From JAKPAM01 sp047601745 (lineage in GTDB: Bacteria > Pseudomonadota > Gammaproteobacteria > Burkholderiales > Burkholderiaceae_E), in NCBI GenBank assembly GCA_047601745.1, contig JASGIS010000001.1, positions 4,774,001 through 4,838,000 on the forward strand: 64,000 nucleotides of DNA, in the 5' to 3' direction. The notes under the pieces are model-generated. The model worked only from the letters and a program-made list of their open reading frames with translations, did not search any database and was not told the origin of the DNA. A program made the position numbers and the translations under genes. Each line of letters begins with the position of its first letter. The first letter of the stretch is position 1. Positions 50,846-60,903 of the stretch are shown here, piece by piece.

Positions 50846-51477
50846 CGGATACCGATCATCTTGTGCGTCTGCACGCTCAGTCGCCAGCGCGGGTGGTGCA
50901 GGCACCAGTCGATCGCCCATTCGGTGTTGCGCGCCCTGTCGACGCCGTCCATCGGCTGGACGAAGAAGTGGTCGAAGGCCAGCGATTCGAGTGCCCGAAG
51001 GTCGATCTCCGGCTGCGGGACGACGACCTTCAGTTCGGCGCCGCTGCGCTGGCGCAGCGGCGCGCTGCCCTTGGGGCTCACGCAGATCCAGTCGATGCCG
51101 GCGGGCGCGGCGATCGTGCCGTTGGTCTCGACCGCCAGTTCGAAGCCGCGCTGGTGCAACGCGTCGATCAGCGGCGGATCGACCTGCAGCAGCGGTTCGC
51201 CGCCGGTCAGCACGGCCAGCCTGCGGCCGCCGGCCTGCGACGGCCATTGCGCGGCGACGACGTCGGCCAACGCGCCCGCATCGGTGAACTTGCCGCCCAG
51301 CGTGCCGTCGGTGCCGACGAAATCGGTGTCGCAGAAGCGGCAGACGGCGTCGGCCCGATCGGCCTCGCGGCCCGACCACAGGTTGCAGCCGGCGAAGCGG
51401 CAGAACACGGCGGGCCGGCCGGCGTTGCCGCCTTCGCCCTGCAGCGTATAGAAGATTTCCTTGACCGAGTAGGTCAT
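50842..51477 (-). CDS. queE: 7-carboxy-7-deazaguanine synthase
   Basis: Radical SAM enzyme converting carboxy-tetrahydropterin to CDG in queuosine synthesis; 211 residues. The cluster ligands Cys31, Cys46 and Cys49 form the CX14CX2C loop seen in Burkholderia-type QueE rather than the common CX3CX2C. EIFYTLQGEGGNAGRPAVF, VLTGGEPLLQ and VSPKG complete the family pattern. AGGA lies 9 nt before ATG. No preQ1 riboswitch was recognised upstream; queC and queF are not in the window. Confidence 0.95.
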   Translation of the reverse strand: MTYSVKEIFYTLQGEGGNAGRPAVFCRFAGCNLWSGREADRADAVCRFCDTDFVGTDGTLGGKFTDAGALADVVAAQWPSQAGGRRLAVLTGGEPLLQVDPPLIDALHQRGFELAVETNGTIAAPAGIDWICVSPKGSAPLRQRSGAELKVVVPQPEIDLRALESLAFDHFFVQPMDGVDRARNTEWAIDWCLHHPRWRLSVQTHKMIGIR

Positions 51478-51836
51478 CCAGAGGGTTCCTGCATCATGAC
51501 GACGGCGAGGCGCGGCCGGTGCGGCGTGGGGGCGGCCGTCCGCGCCGCCGACCGCGCACGCACGGGATGCCGCGCCGGCACGATGGCCGGGCGCTCACGA
51601 GGCGAGGCGAGAAAGGTTGGCGCCCGAATTCAGACCTCAGATGGGCCCCGGATGAACCGCAAGGGGCCGCGGGAGGTCGTGCGGCGTCGTCGGTTGCCAT
51701 GTTACCAGCGTGCCGTCCGTCGCGCCTCGCCGGCGCTGGCCGGAATCTTGCACGACCTGCGCAACGTTCCACACAAATCACCATTCCCTCGATGCCGGTT
51801 CTCCGCCATTCGGCTAGGATCGGCGCTCGTCACTCG
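51478..51836. other. Intergenic region between queE and the PAP2 gene
   Basis: A 359-bp divergent gap. No protein-like frame, tRNA or hairpin with a T-run was recognised. The last 60 bases contain several short AT-rich stretches that may hold the PAP2 promoter, but no hexamer pair is convincing. Confidence 0.35.
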
Positions 51837-52553
51837 ATGCCCTTTTCATTCATGCAATTCTGGCAAGTGCTCACCCCGCTGGGAGAGTCGCTGATCCTGA
51901 TGCCGGCCGTCGGCGTACTGGCGGCCTGGCTGTTGCCGCGCAAACAAGGCTCGACGCTGGTCTGGCGCTGGCTGCTGGCGGTCGGTGCGGCCGCGTTGAT
52001 CACCGCGTGCTCGAAGATCGCCTTCATGGGCTGGGGGCTCGGCAGCGCGCAATGGAACTTCACCGGCATCTCGGGCCATACGATGTTCGCGGCGGCGATC
52101 TATCCGCTGCTGTTTCGCACCGTCGTATCGGCCGCGCCGCCGCGATACCACTCGGCATCGATCGTGGCCGGCTTCGTGCTGGCCGCGCTGATCGGCGTCT
52201 CGCGCGTACGGATCGGCGCGCATTCGTGGTCCGAGGTGGTGACCGGCTACGGGCTGGGCGGCCTGGCCAGCCTGCTCGTGCTGGGACTGGCCTACGTGCC
52301 GCCGGCGCGGCCGCCCCGCTGGCTGCTGGCCGGCGTGGCGCTGTGGCTCGGCGTGATGATGATCGGCGCGCCGCATTCGCCGGCGCACGGCTGGATCACC
52401 CAGGTCGCCTTGACCCTGTCGGGCCGCCAGACACCGTATACGCGCTCGGACCTGTTCCGTGCGACGCCTCAGACCGGCACGACGGCCGCGCAGCGGTTCT
52501 CGTGGCACCAGCCGGTCTCGGCGATCGGCTCGGCGCTGCGGCCTCGTACATGA
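51837..52553 (+). CDS. PAP2-family membrane phosphatase
   Basis: Membrane lipid-phosphate phosphatase-like protein of 238 residues with about six hydrophobic segments. Conserved blocks: SGHTMFAAAIYPLLF (second motif) and SRVRIGAHSWSEVVTGYGLG (third motif, SRxxxxxH). The first motif KxxxxxxRP is degenerate (KIAFMGWG), so activity may differ. ATG 51837 is the likely start; ATG 51852 is possible. The stop overlaps the tadA start by four bases (ATGA). Confidence 0.8.
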   Translation: MPFSFMQFWQVLTPLGESLILMPAVGVLAAWLLPRKQGSTLVWRWLLAVGAAALITACSKIAFMGWGLGSAQWNFTGISGHTMFAAAIYPLLFRTVVSAAPPRYHSASIVAGFVLAALIGVSRVRIGAHSWSEVVTGYGLGGLASLLVLGLAYVPPARPPRWLLAGVALWLGVMMIGAPHSPAHGWITQVALTLSGRQTPYTRSDLFRATPQTGTTAAQRFSWHQPVSAIGSALRPRT

Positions 52554-53101
52554 GCGACGGCGCCGACGAATCGGCATACATGCGGATGGCCCTCGACCAG
52601 GCGCGACAGGCCTGGTCGGCCGGCGAAGTGCCGGTCGGCGCGGTCGTCGTGTACGCGGGGGAGGTGATCGGGCGCGGATTCAACCAGCCGATCGGCGCGC
52701 ACGATCCGAGCGCGCACGCCGAGATGCGGGCCTTGCGCGACGCGGCCCGGCGAATGGGCAACTACCGGCTGCCCGGATGCGATCTGTACGTGACGCTCGA
52801 ACCGTGCGCGATGTGCGCCGGCGCGATCCTGCACAGCCGGATCCGCCGCGTCGTGTTCGGCGCCCGCGATCCGAAGACCGGCGCCTGCGGCAGCGTCATC
52901 GACGTGTTCGGCGTGCCGGCGCTCAACCACCAGACCCGCGTCGACGCAGGCCTGCTCGGCGACGAATGCTCGTCGCTGCTGCGCGCGTTCTTCGCGCAAC
53001 GCCGCGCCGAACAGCGCGCGGCGCCCCGGGCCGCGCCGGCGCCCGAACCGGGCGCGGCGGACCAGGACGCAACGAGGCCCTCGAAGACCGGGCCCGCCTG
53101 A
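52550..53101 (+). CDS. tadA: tRNA adenosine(34) deaminase
   Basis: Converts A34 of tRNA-Arg(ACG) to inosine. The zinc site is HAE (His56, Glu58) and PCAMC (Cys86, Cys89); EVPVGAVVV and ARDPKTGACGSVIDV are family features. A 30-residue Ala/Pro/Arg-rich tail brings it to 183 residues. ATG 52550 overlaps the PAP2 stop; a good ribosome site is lacking, so translational coupling is likely. Confidence 0.95.
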   Translation: MSDGADESAYMRMALDQARQAWSAGEVPVGAVVVYAGEVIGRGFNQPIGAHDPSAHAEMRALRDAARRMGNYRLPGCDLYVTLEPCAMCAGAILHSRIRRVVFGARDPKTGACGSVIDVFGVPALNHQTRVDAGLLGDECSSLLRAFFAQRRAEQRAAPRAAPAPEPGAADQDATRPSKTGPA

Positions 53102-53149
53102 ACGCCTGTACGAGCCCGCTGCCGCCGCCTCGGGGAGCGTGGCGCGTGA

Positions 53150-53170
53150 CCCCGCCGGGGGGCGGCGGGG
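53150..53170. terminator. GC-rich hairpin between tadA and the parvulin gene
   Basis: CCCCGCCG (53150-53157) pairs with CGGCGGGG (53163-53170) over a GGGGG loop. It lies between convergent genes. No T-run. Confidence 0.45.
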
Positions 53171-53191
53171 CAAGGCGGGCCGAGCGCGCGC

Positions 53192-54001
53192 TTACTCGAT
53201 CTTGGCGCGTTCGCGCAGCGTTTTCTGGAGCTGCTGGACCTGGCGCCGTTCCAGCTCCTGGGCGATCTGCGGGCGAACCTGCTCAAGCGGCGGCGGCGGC
53301 ACGTCGCGCACGTCGTCGAGGCGGATCACGTGGTAGCCGAACTGGCTCTTGACCGGTTCGCTCGTGTACTGACCCTTGTTCAGCTTGACCATCGCCTCGG
53401 AGAACTCCTTGACGAAGGTGCTCGGACCGTTCCAGTCGAGGTCGCCGCCGTTGGCGGCCGAGCCGGTGTCTTTCGACTGCTTGGCGAGCTCTTCGAATTT
53501 CGCGCCCTTGCCGAGCTCGGCGATGATCTGCTTGGCCTGGTCCTCGCTATCGACCAGGATGTGGCGCGCGCGGTATTCCTTCTCGCCGCTGGTCTGGGTC
53601 TTGAGTTTGTCGTACTCGGCCTGGATCGCGGCGTCGGTGACCGGATGCTGTTTCAGGTAGTCCTGGATCAGGCTGCGGATCAGGATCTCCTGGCGCGCGC
53701 GATCGAGCTGGCGCTGGAACTCGGGCGTCTTCTGCAGGCCCTGGCGGTCGGCTTCCTGCGTGAACAGCTCGCGCGCGATCAGTTCCTCCTTGATCGCGGC
53801 GCGCAGTTCGGGCGAATCCGGCCGCCCCTGCGCCTTGAGCAGGTCGACGAACTCGTCGACGCGTTTCTGGGGAATCGGCTTGCCGTTGACGATGGCGATG
53901 TTCTGCGCGACGGCGGGGGAGGCGGCGACGATCGACCCGCCGGCTGCCAGCGCGATCGACAGCGAAACGAGCAGGCGCGAACGGTGCGCACGTTTGATCA
54001 T
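53192..54001 (-). CDS. Periplasmic peptidylprolyl isomerase (parvulin type)
   Basis: Folding catalyst of 269 residues. A signal sequence (about residues 8-33, ending SPAVAQ) precedes a SurA/PpiC-like N-terminal helical region and a parvulin domain: EYRARHILVDSEDQAKQIIAELGKGAKFEELAKQ, NGGDLDWNG and SQFGYHVIRLDDVRD. ATG 54001 has AAGGA upstream. Neighbours bolA and yciB on the same strand form the usual order. Confidence 0.93.
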   Translation of the reverse strand: MIKRAHRSRLLVSLSIALAAGGSIVAASPAVAQNIAIVNGKPIPQKRVDEFVDLLKAQGRPDSPELRAAIKEELIARELFTQEADRQGLQKTPEFQRQLDRARQEILIRSLIQDYLKQHPVTDAAIQAEYDKLKTQTSGEKEYRARHILVDSEDQAKQIIAELGKGAKFEELAKQSKDTGSAANGGDLDWNGPSTFVKEFSEAMVKLNKGQYTSEPVKSQFGYHVIRLDDVRDVPPPPLEQVRPQIAQELERRQVQQLQKTLRERAKIE

Positions 54002-54167
54002 GGGAAGTCCTTCGGAAGCGATGGAACGGAGTCTCGATGTCGATTGCCGTCGACGATCGGGCGGGGAGGCTTTCATGCGCGGATGCCGGCGCGAACGCGG
54101 CCGGGCGGTACGACGGCCGACCGCGCGCAGCCGGTTGCGGCCGATGCGCGGGAACGGCCCGGCCGAC

Positions 54168-54440
54168 TCAGCCGGCTTCGTCGGGTGTCCGCGCTTCGAT
54201 CGTCAGGGCATGGATGCGGTCGGGCATCCACGCCCGGACGGCATCATACACGAGGCGATGGCGCGCCATCAGCGGTCGCCCTTCGAACTGCGCCGCCACC
54301 AGTCGTACCCGGTAGTGACCGGCGCCGCCGGCCGCGCCGGCATGGCCGGCATGCAGATGGCTCTCGTCGACCACCTCGATGCGGGCGTGCGGAAAGGCTT
54401 CGGTCAGGCGCTGCCGCAACTCGTCGACGCTGGGTCGCAT
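54168..54440 (-). CDS. bolA: BolA family protein
   Basis: Small 90-residue BolA/IbaG-like protein. The helix-turn-helix-like part is FPHARIEVVDESHLHAGHAG, with FEGRPLMARHRLVYDAV following and the conserved metal-ligand His in ARHR and HALTIEAR. It is thought to act with monothiol glutaredoxins in iron handling. It is 4 bp downstream of yciB. Confidence 0.93.
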   Translation of the reverse strand: MRPSVDELRQRLTEAFPHARIEVVDESHLHAGHAGAAGGAGHYRVRLVAAQFEGRPLMARHRLVYDAVRAWMPDRIHALTIEARTPDEAG

Positions 54441-54444
54441 CCGG

Positions 54445-54975
54445 TCAGTCCTCGTGAAGGTGCCGGCTCAGATACAGCGCCTGGCCGATGATGAACAGGA
54501 TCGTCAGCCCCAGCGAGCCGAACAGCTTGAAGTTGACCCAGATCTCGGTCGTGAACCGGTAGGCGACGACGATGTTGACGACCGCCATGACGGCGAAGAA
54601 CGCCGCCCAGGCCAGGTTCAGCCGATCCCAGACCGGCCGGTCGAGGCTCACCTGCCGATTCATCAGGCTCTCGATCAGGTTGCGCCCGAAGCCGTAGCGC
54701 GCGGCGATCAGCGCGGCGGCGAACGCCGCGTACAGGACCGTCGGCTTCCACTTGATGAAGGTCTCGTCGTGGAACAGCAGCGTCATCCCGCCGAACACGC
54801 AGATGATCGCCAGGCTCGTCCACTGCATGCCCTCGATGCGATGGCCGCGCAGCTTCATCCAGGCGATCTGGATCACGCTGGCGGCGATCGCGACGCCGGT
54901 GGCCACGTAGATGTCGTAGACCTTGAACGCGACGAAGAACAGGACGATCGGCAGGAAATCGATCAGTAATTTCAT
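54445..54975 (-). CDS. yciB: Inner-membrane-spanning protein YciB (septation protein A / IspZ)
   Basis: Membrane protein of 176 residues with five to six hydrophobic segments; MKLLIDFLPIVLFFVAFKVYDIYVATGVA is the standard start. FIKWKPTVLYAAFA and LNLAWAAFFAVMAVVNIVVAY are also family features. It affects envelope and cell-division integrity in enteric bacteria. It precedes bolA and the isomerase. Confidence 0.95.
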   Translation of the reverse strand: MKLLIDFLPIVLFFVAFKVYDIYVATGVAIAASVIQIAWMKLRGHRIEGMQWTSLAIICVFGGMTLLFHDETFIKWKPTVLYAAFAAALIAARYGFGRNLIESLMNRQVSLDRPVWDRLNLAWAAFFAVMAVVNIVVAYRFTTEIWVNFKLFGSLGLTILFIIGQALYLSRHLHED

Positions 54976-55018
54976 GGCGCGGATTCTAGCGGATAAGCGG
55001 ATGACGAGTGATCCACGT

Positions 55019-55024
55019 TACAAT
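55019..55024 (+). promoter_or_regulatory. Candidate -10 element for the 42-residue ORF
   Basis: TACAAT, 35 bp before the ATG at 55059. No -35 hexamer of quality is seen at 16-18 bp. Confidence 0.4.
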
Positions 55025-55058
55025 AGTGGGTTTTGACCGACCCATAGGAGTGCCTTTC

Positions 55059-55187
55059 ATGGCCGAACGCACCCGTACCCGTCGCAACACGCTCGAGCGT
55101 CGTTGCCTGCAGAAGACGTTCAAGCGCCTGTTCAAGGGCGAGAACAAGACCGTCTTCAAGATGCTCGAGAAGATCAAGAAGGCCTGA
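55059..55187 (+). CDS. Small basic ORF (42 residues), unrecognised
   Basis: Starts MAERTRTRRNTLERRCLQKT and is rich in Arg and Lys with one Cys. ATAGGAG (55044-55050) is a good ribosome site 8 nt from the ATG, and codon third positions are mostly G/C. It is divergent to yciB and followed by a strong hairpin. Its length and charge suggest a ribosome- or nucleic-acid-binding helix, but no family is recognised. It is absent from simple long-frame listings. Confidence 0.55.
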   Translation: MAERTRTRRNTLERRCLQKTFKRLFKGENKTVFKMLEKIKKA

Positions 55188-55199
55188 TCCCGCTCGACG

Positions 55200-55221
55200 G
55201 GCCCCGGCAACCGCCGGGGCC
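55200..55221 (+). terminator. Hairpin after the 42-residue ORF
   Basis: GGCCCCGGC (55200-55208) and GCCGGGGCC (55213-55221) form a perfect 9-bp stem with an AACC loop 13 bp after the stop codon. No T-run follows. Confidence 0.5.
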
Positions 55222-55471
55222 GCTCCGGCCGGCCGTTCGCGCCGCGCCGCTCTGCCTCGCGCTTCCGCTTTTCCTTCCTGCCGTCCTCGCTCCACCGCTG
55301 TCCCGTCCTCGCTGCCGGCCCGCCGCCCGCCGCGCGCGCCCTCGCCGCCGAATTGGGGTCAACCCCAGGTCGACGGGCCATTGCCCGGCCGCGTGATCGG
55401 AGTACTTTATGATGCAGCCGCTTTCCATTCCATCCCACCCGCGCGACGGGGGTTTCTCGAGGAGTCGTTCG

Positions 55472-57115
<1,644 letters not shown>

Positions 57116-57269
57116 TCCGGGAAACTCCGGAGCCCTTGTCAGGAAGTCTCGGTACTGCGCTGCGGTACCATGACGCGCACCCGCCGGCACGCTTGCGCGC
57201 ACCGGCGCGGGCGGCCTCGCCGTGGTCGAGGCGCCGCGTGCAGTCATGACAAGCGTAAAGGAGATATCG

Positions 57270-58580
57270 ATGGGTTCGTCACTCCCTGCAGCATCCTGCC
57301 CGACCCTCATCACCGCCGCGCGGCGTCCGGCCTCGCGGCTGCGGATGGCGTGCGCCGGCGGACTGCTGGCGGCGGCGCTGTTCGTGCCCGGCGCGCAGGC
57401 GCAGACCGGTACCGTGAAGATCGCGTGGGTCGATCCGCAGTCGGGGATGATGGCGCCGCTGGGCCAGAACCAGTTGCGAAGCTGGCAGTACGCGGCCGAG
57501 TACGCGACGCAGAAAAAACTGGCCGGCGACGTCAAGTTCGAGATCGTGCCGTTCGACAGCAAGCTGAGCCCGCAGGAAAGCCTGACCGTGCTCAAGTCGA
57601 TCATCGACCAGGGCATCCGCTACGTCGTGCAGGGCAATGGCTCGGGGGTCGCGCTGGCGTTGAACGACGCGATCACCAAGCACAACGAGCGCAACCCGGG
57701 CAAGGAGATCGTCTACCTGAACTACGCGGCCATCGATCCGTCGCTGACCAACGAGAAGTGCAGCTTCTGGCACTTCCGGCTGGACATCAACGCCGACATG
57801 AAGATGGAGGCGCTGACGACGTTCATGGCCAGCAAGCCGAACATCAAGAAGGTCTACCTGATCAATCAGGACTACGCGTTCGGGCATTCGGTCGAGAAGG
57901 CCGCCGAGGAATACCTGAAGAAGAAGCGTCCGGACATCCAGATCGTCGGCAAGGACCGCCATCCGCTGGCGCAGGTGCGCGACTTCTCGCCGTACATCGC
58001 CAAGATCAAGGCCGCCGGCGCCGATACGATCATCACCGGCAACTGGGGCGCCGACCTGGCGCTGATGGTCAAGGCCGCCAAGGACGCCGGGCTGACCGCG
58101 GACTTCTACACGTATTACGCGGGCACGACCGGCGTGCCGACGGCGATGGGCGCTTCCGGTGCCGATCACGTCAACATCGTCGCGAACTGGCAGCCCAACG
58201 ACCCGAAAATGAAGGGCCAGGACATCCTCGAGGGCTTCAAGAAGAAGTACAACGACGACTTCTACACGATGCAGACCGTCGACGGCCTGATGCTGCTGGC
58301 CGACGCGATGAAACGCACCGGCTCGATCGAACCGCTGAAGGTCGCGTACGCGATGGAAGGCGAGAAGATCGCGGCGCCCAACGGCGAGATCGAGATGCGG
58401 GCTTCCGATCACCAGCTCCAGCAGCCGATCGTCATCGCGACGTGGAAGAAGGTCGACGGCAAGACCGTCAAGTACGACCAGGAGAACACCGGCTACGGCT
58501 GGGCGACGCAGGCCTATCTGGAGCCTTATGTGGCGGCGCAGCCGACGTCGTGCCAGATGAAGCGTCCGCCGAAACCCTGA
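57270..58580 (+). CDS. Branched-chain amino acid-type ABC transporter substrate-binding protein
   Basis: Receptor of the liv operon; 436 residues. An unusually long n-region (about 30 residues with MGSSLPAASCPTLITAARRP) precedes the hydrophobic core and cleavage after AQA (about residue 48). VKIAWVDPQSGMMAPLGQN and INQDYAFGHSVEKAAEEYL are typical. AAAGGAGA lies upstream of ATG 57270. It is the first gene of the five-gene operon; the next starts 13 bp on. Confidence 0.94.
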   Translation: MGSSLPAASCPTLITAARRPASRLRMACAGGLLAAALFVPGAQAQTGTVKIAWVDPQSGMMAPLGQNQLRSWQYAAEYATQKKLAGDVKFEIVPFDSKLSPQESLTVLKSIIDQGIRYVVQGNGSGVALALNDAITKHNERNPGKEIVYLNYAAIDPSLTNEKCSFWHFRLDINADMKMEALTTFMASKPNIKKVYLINQDYAFGHSVEKAAEEYLKKKRPDIQIVGKDRHPLAQVRDFSPYIAKIKAAGADTIITGNWGADLALMVKAAKDAGLTADFYTYYAGTTGVPTAMGASGADHVNIVANWQPNDPKMKGQDILEGFKKKYNDDFYTMQTVDGLMLLADAMKRTGSIEPLKVAYAMEGEKIAAPNGEIEMRASDHQLQQPIVIATWKKVDGKTVKYDQENTGYGWATQAYLEPYVAAQPTSCQMKRPPKP

Positions 58581-58593
58581 CCGGTCGCCGGCC

Positions 58594-59547
58594 ATGTCCC
58601 TCGAACTGATCAGCACGTCGCTGCTGAACGGCGTCAGCTACGGGCTGCTGCTGTTCATGATGTCGTCGGGCCTGACGCTGATCTTCAGCATGATGGGCGT
58701 GCTGAACTTCGCGCACGCGTCGTTCTACATGCTGGGTGCGTACTTCGCGTACCAGATCAGTTCATGGCTGGGCTTCTGGCCGGCGCTGTTCATCGCGCCG
58801 CTGCTGGTCGCCGGCTGCGGCGCGCTGGTCGAGCGCTACGGCCTGCGGCGCGTGCACAAATGGGGGCACGTCCCCGAGCTGCTGCTGACCTTCGGCCTGT
58901 CGTACATCATCGTCGAGCTGGTGCAGCTCGTCTGGGGCAAGGCCGCGGTGCCGTACCAGATCCCGCCGTCGCTGCAGGGCACGGCCTTCCACATCTTCAC
59001 GACCAGCTATCCGGTCTATCGCGTGTTCATGATGGTGGTCGCGGTGCTGATGCTGATCGCGATCTACCTGGTGCTGACGCGCACGCGGATCGGACTGGTG
59101 ATCCAGGCGGCGCTCACGCATCCGGATGCCGTGCAGACGCTCGGGCACAACGTGCCGCGCGTGTTCATGATGGTGTTCGGCGGCGGCGCGGCGCTGGCCG
59201 GACTGGCCGGCGTGATCGGCGGCAACGCGTTCATCACCGAACCGTCGATGGCCTCGCTGGTCGGGCCGATCATCTTCGTCGTCATCGTCGTCGGCGGCAT
59301 GGGATCGCTGGCCGGCGCGTTCCTCGCGTCACTGCTGATCGGCGTGCTGCAGACGCTGGCGATCGCGGTCGACGCGTCGATCGTGTCGACGCTGGCCGAC
59401 AACGGCATCACGCTGAGCACCGACTCGCCGTTCTACAACGTGCTGTCGCTGAAGGTTTCGCAACTGGCGCCGATCCTTCCGTACCTGCTGCTGGTTCTGA
59501 TGCTGGTGTTCCGGCCCAAGGGCCTGCTGGGCACGCGGGAGAGCTGA
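58594..59547 (+). CDS. livH: Branched-chain amino acid ABC transporter permease (LivH type)
   Basis: Inner-membrane permease of 317 residues, about eight hydrophobic segments. GLTLIFSMMGVLNFAHASFYMLGAY is the LivH start, and VVIVVGGMGSLAGAFLASLLIGVLQTL the coupling segment. FRPKGLLGTRES closes the protein. It pairs with the livM product. Confidence 0.96.
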   Translation: MSLELISTSLLNGVSYGLLLFMMSSGLTLIFSMMGVLNFAHASFYMLGAYFAYQISSWLGFWPALFIAPLLVAGCGALVERYGLRRVHKWGHVPELLLTFGLSYIIVELVQLVWGKAAVPYQIPPSLQGTAFHIFTTSYPVYRVFMMVVAVLMLIAIYLVLTRTRIGLVIQAALTHPDAVQTLGHNVPRVFMMVFGGGAALAGLAGVIGGNAFITEPSMASLVGPIIFVVIVVGGMGSLAGAFLASLLIGVLQTLAIAVDASIVSTLADNGITLSTDSPFYNVLSLKVSQLAPILPYLLLVLMLVFRPKGLLGTRES

Positions 59548-59552
59548 CCGAC

Positions 59553-60863
59553 ATGGCCGCCGATCCGATCGACATCAGCGCGCAGCGCACGGGCACCGCC
59601 GAGCCGCGCGGCCGCATGACGCTGGTCTGGGTGCTCAGCGCGATCATCATGATCGTGCTGCCGCAGTTGTTCTCCAGCGGGTTCGCGATCACGCTGATGT
59701 CGCAGATGGGCATCATGATCGTGTTCTGCCTGTCCTACAACATGCTGCTCGGGCAGGGCGGCATGCTGTCGTTCGGCCATGCCGTGTACTCGGGGCTCGG
59801 CGCGTTCTACGCGATCCACACGATGAACTGGATGGCGCAGGGCGCGCCCTGGCTGCCGGTGTCGCTGATCCCGCTGGTCGGCGGCCTGGCCGGCGCGTTC
59901 TTCGGCATCGTGCTCGGATTCGTGACGACCAAGAAATCCGGCACGACGTTCGCGATGATCACGCTGGGCATCGGCGAGCTGGTGTTCGCGATGTCGCTGA
60001 TGTTCCCGGACTTCTTCGGCGGCGAGGGCGGCATCACGACCGACCGCGTGATCGGCCAGCCGTTCATGGGCATCACGTTCGGCTCCGGCATCCAGGTCTA
60101 CTACCTGATCGCCGTGTGGTGCCTGCTGTCGATGGTCGGCATGTACGCGTTCTCGTGCACGCCGCTGGGGCGCATCTCGAACGCCGTGCGCGACAACCCC
60201 GAGCGCGCCGAGTTCATCGGCTACAACACGCAGCGCGTGCGCTACCTGGTGCTGATCGTGTCCGCGTTCTTCGCCGGCATCTCGGGCGGCCTGTCGGCGA
60301 TCAACTTCGAGATCGTGTCGGCCGAGAACGTGTCGGCGATCCGCTCGGGCGGCGTGCTGCTGGCCACGTTCATCGGCGGCTCGATGTTCTTCGGCGGGCC
60401 GATCATCGGCGCCATCGTGTTCGTGCTGTTCGCGGTCGCGCTGTCCGACTACACGCGCGCCTGGCAGTTCTACCTGGGCGCGTTCTTCGTGCTGATGGTG
60501 CTGTTCGCGCCCGGCGGACTGGCTTCGCTGATCATGATGAACGTGCGCATGGTCCGGCAACGGATGATCGGACGCCTGCTGCCGCACTACCTGGCGGTGC
60601 TGGTGACCGGGGCCGTGCTGCTGGCGGCGACGATCCTGGTGATCGAGCTCGGCTACCACCGCCTGCTCGAGGCCGGCGGCGACCCGACGACGACGGTGTT
60701 CGGCATCGCGTTCGACACGGCGTCGGGCGCCACCTGGGCGGCGGTCATCGCCTTGCTCGTCGTCGGCGGCGCCGGCTTCCGCTGGGCGCAGCAGCGTTTC
60801 ATCGGCGCCTGGGACGCCGCCGAGGCGGCGGTGCTGGCGTCCGGCGTTCCGGCCCCGCGATGA
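59553..60863 (+). CDS. livM: Branched-chain amino acid ABC transporter permease (LivM type) with C-terminal extension
   Basis: Permease of 436 residues; LSYNMLLGQGGMLSFGHAVYSGLGAF and GRISNAVRDNPERAEFIGYN are hallmarks. The family core ends near residue 330; a further 100 residues carry two extra hydrophobic segments (LAVLVTGAVLLAATILVIEL and TWAAVIALLVVGGAGF). ATG 59553 is 5 bp after livH. The livG start follows 40 bp after its stop. Confidence 0.94.
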   Translation: MAADPIDISAQRTGTAEPRGRMTLVWVLSAIIMIVLPQLFSSGFAITLMSQMGIMIVFCLSYNMLLGQGGMLSFGHAVYSGLGAFYAIHTMNWMAQGAPWLPVSLIPLVGGLAGAFFGIVLGFVTTKKSGTTFAMITLGIGELVFAMSLMFPDFFGGEGGITTDRVIGQPFMGITFGSGIQVYYLIAVWCLLSMVGMYAFSCTPLGRISNAVRDNPERAEFIGYNTQRVRYLVLIVSAFFAGISGGLSAINFEIVSAENVSAIRSGGVLLATFIGGSMFFGGPIIGAIVFVLFAVALSDYTRAWQFYLGAFFVLMVLFAPGGLASLIMMNVRMVRQRMIGRLLPHYLAVLVTGAVLLAATILVIELGYHRLLEAGGDPTTTVFGIAFDTASGATWAAVIALLVVGGAGFRWAQQRFIGAWDAAEAAVLASGVPAPR

Positions 60864-60903
60864 GCAGCGGCCAGGACACGCCATCGATGACGGAGATTCG
60901 CGC

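Noticed and set aside
50842..51600. preQ1 riboswitch upstream of queE
   Set aside because: No preQ1-I or preQ1-II motif (A-rich tail pairing to a small hairpin loop) recognised before the queE start.
53192..54001. Calling the parvulin prsA or surA
   Set aside because: It has a single parvulin domain and signal peptide, but family-specific features are not decisive, so no symbol is given.
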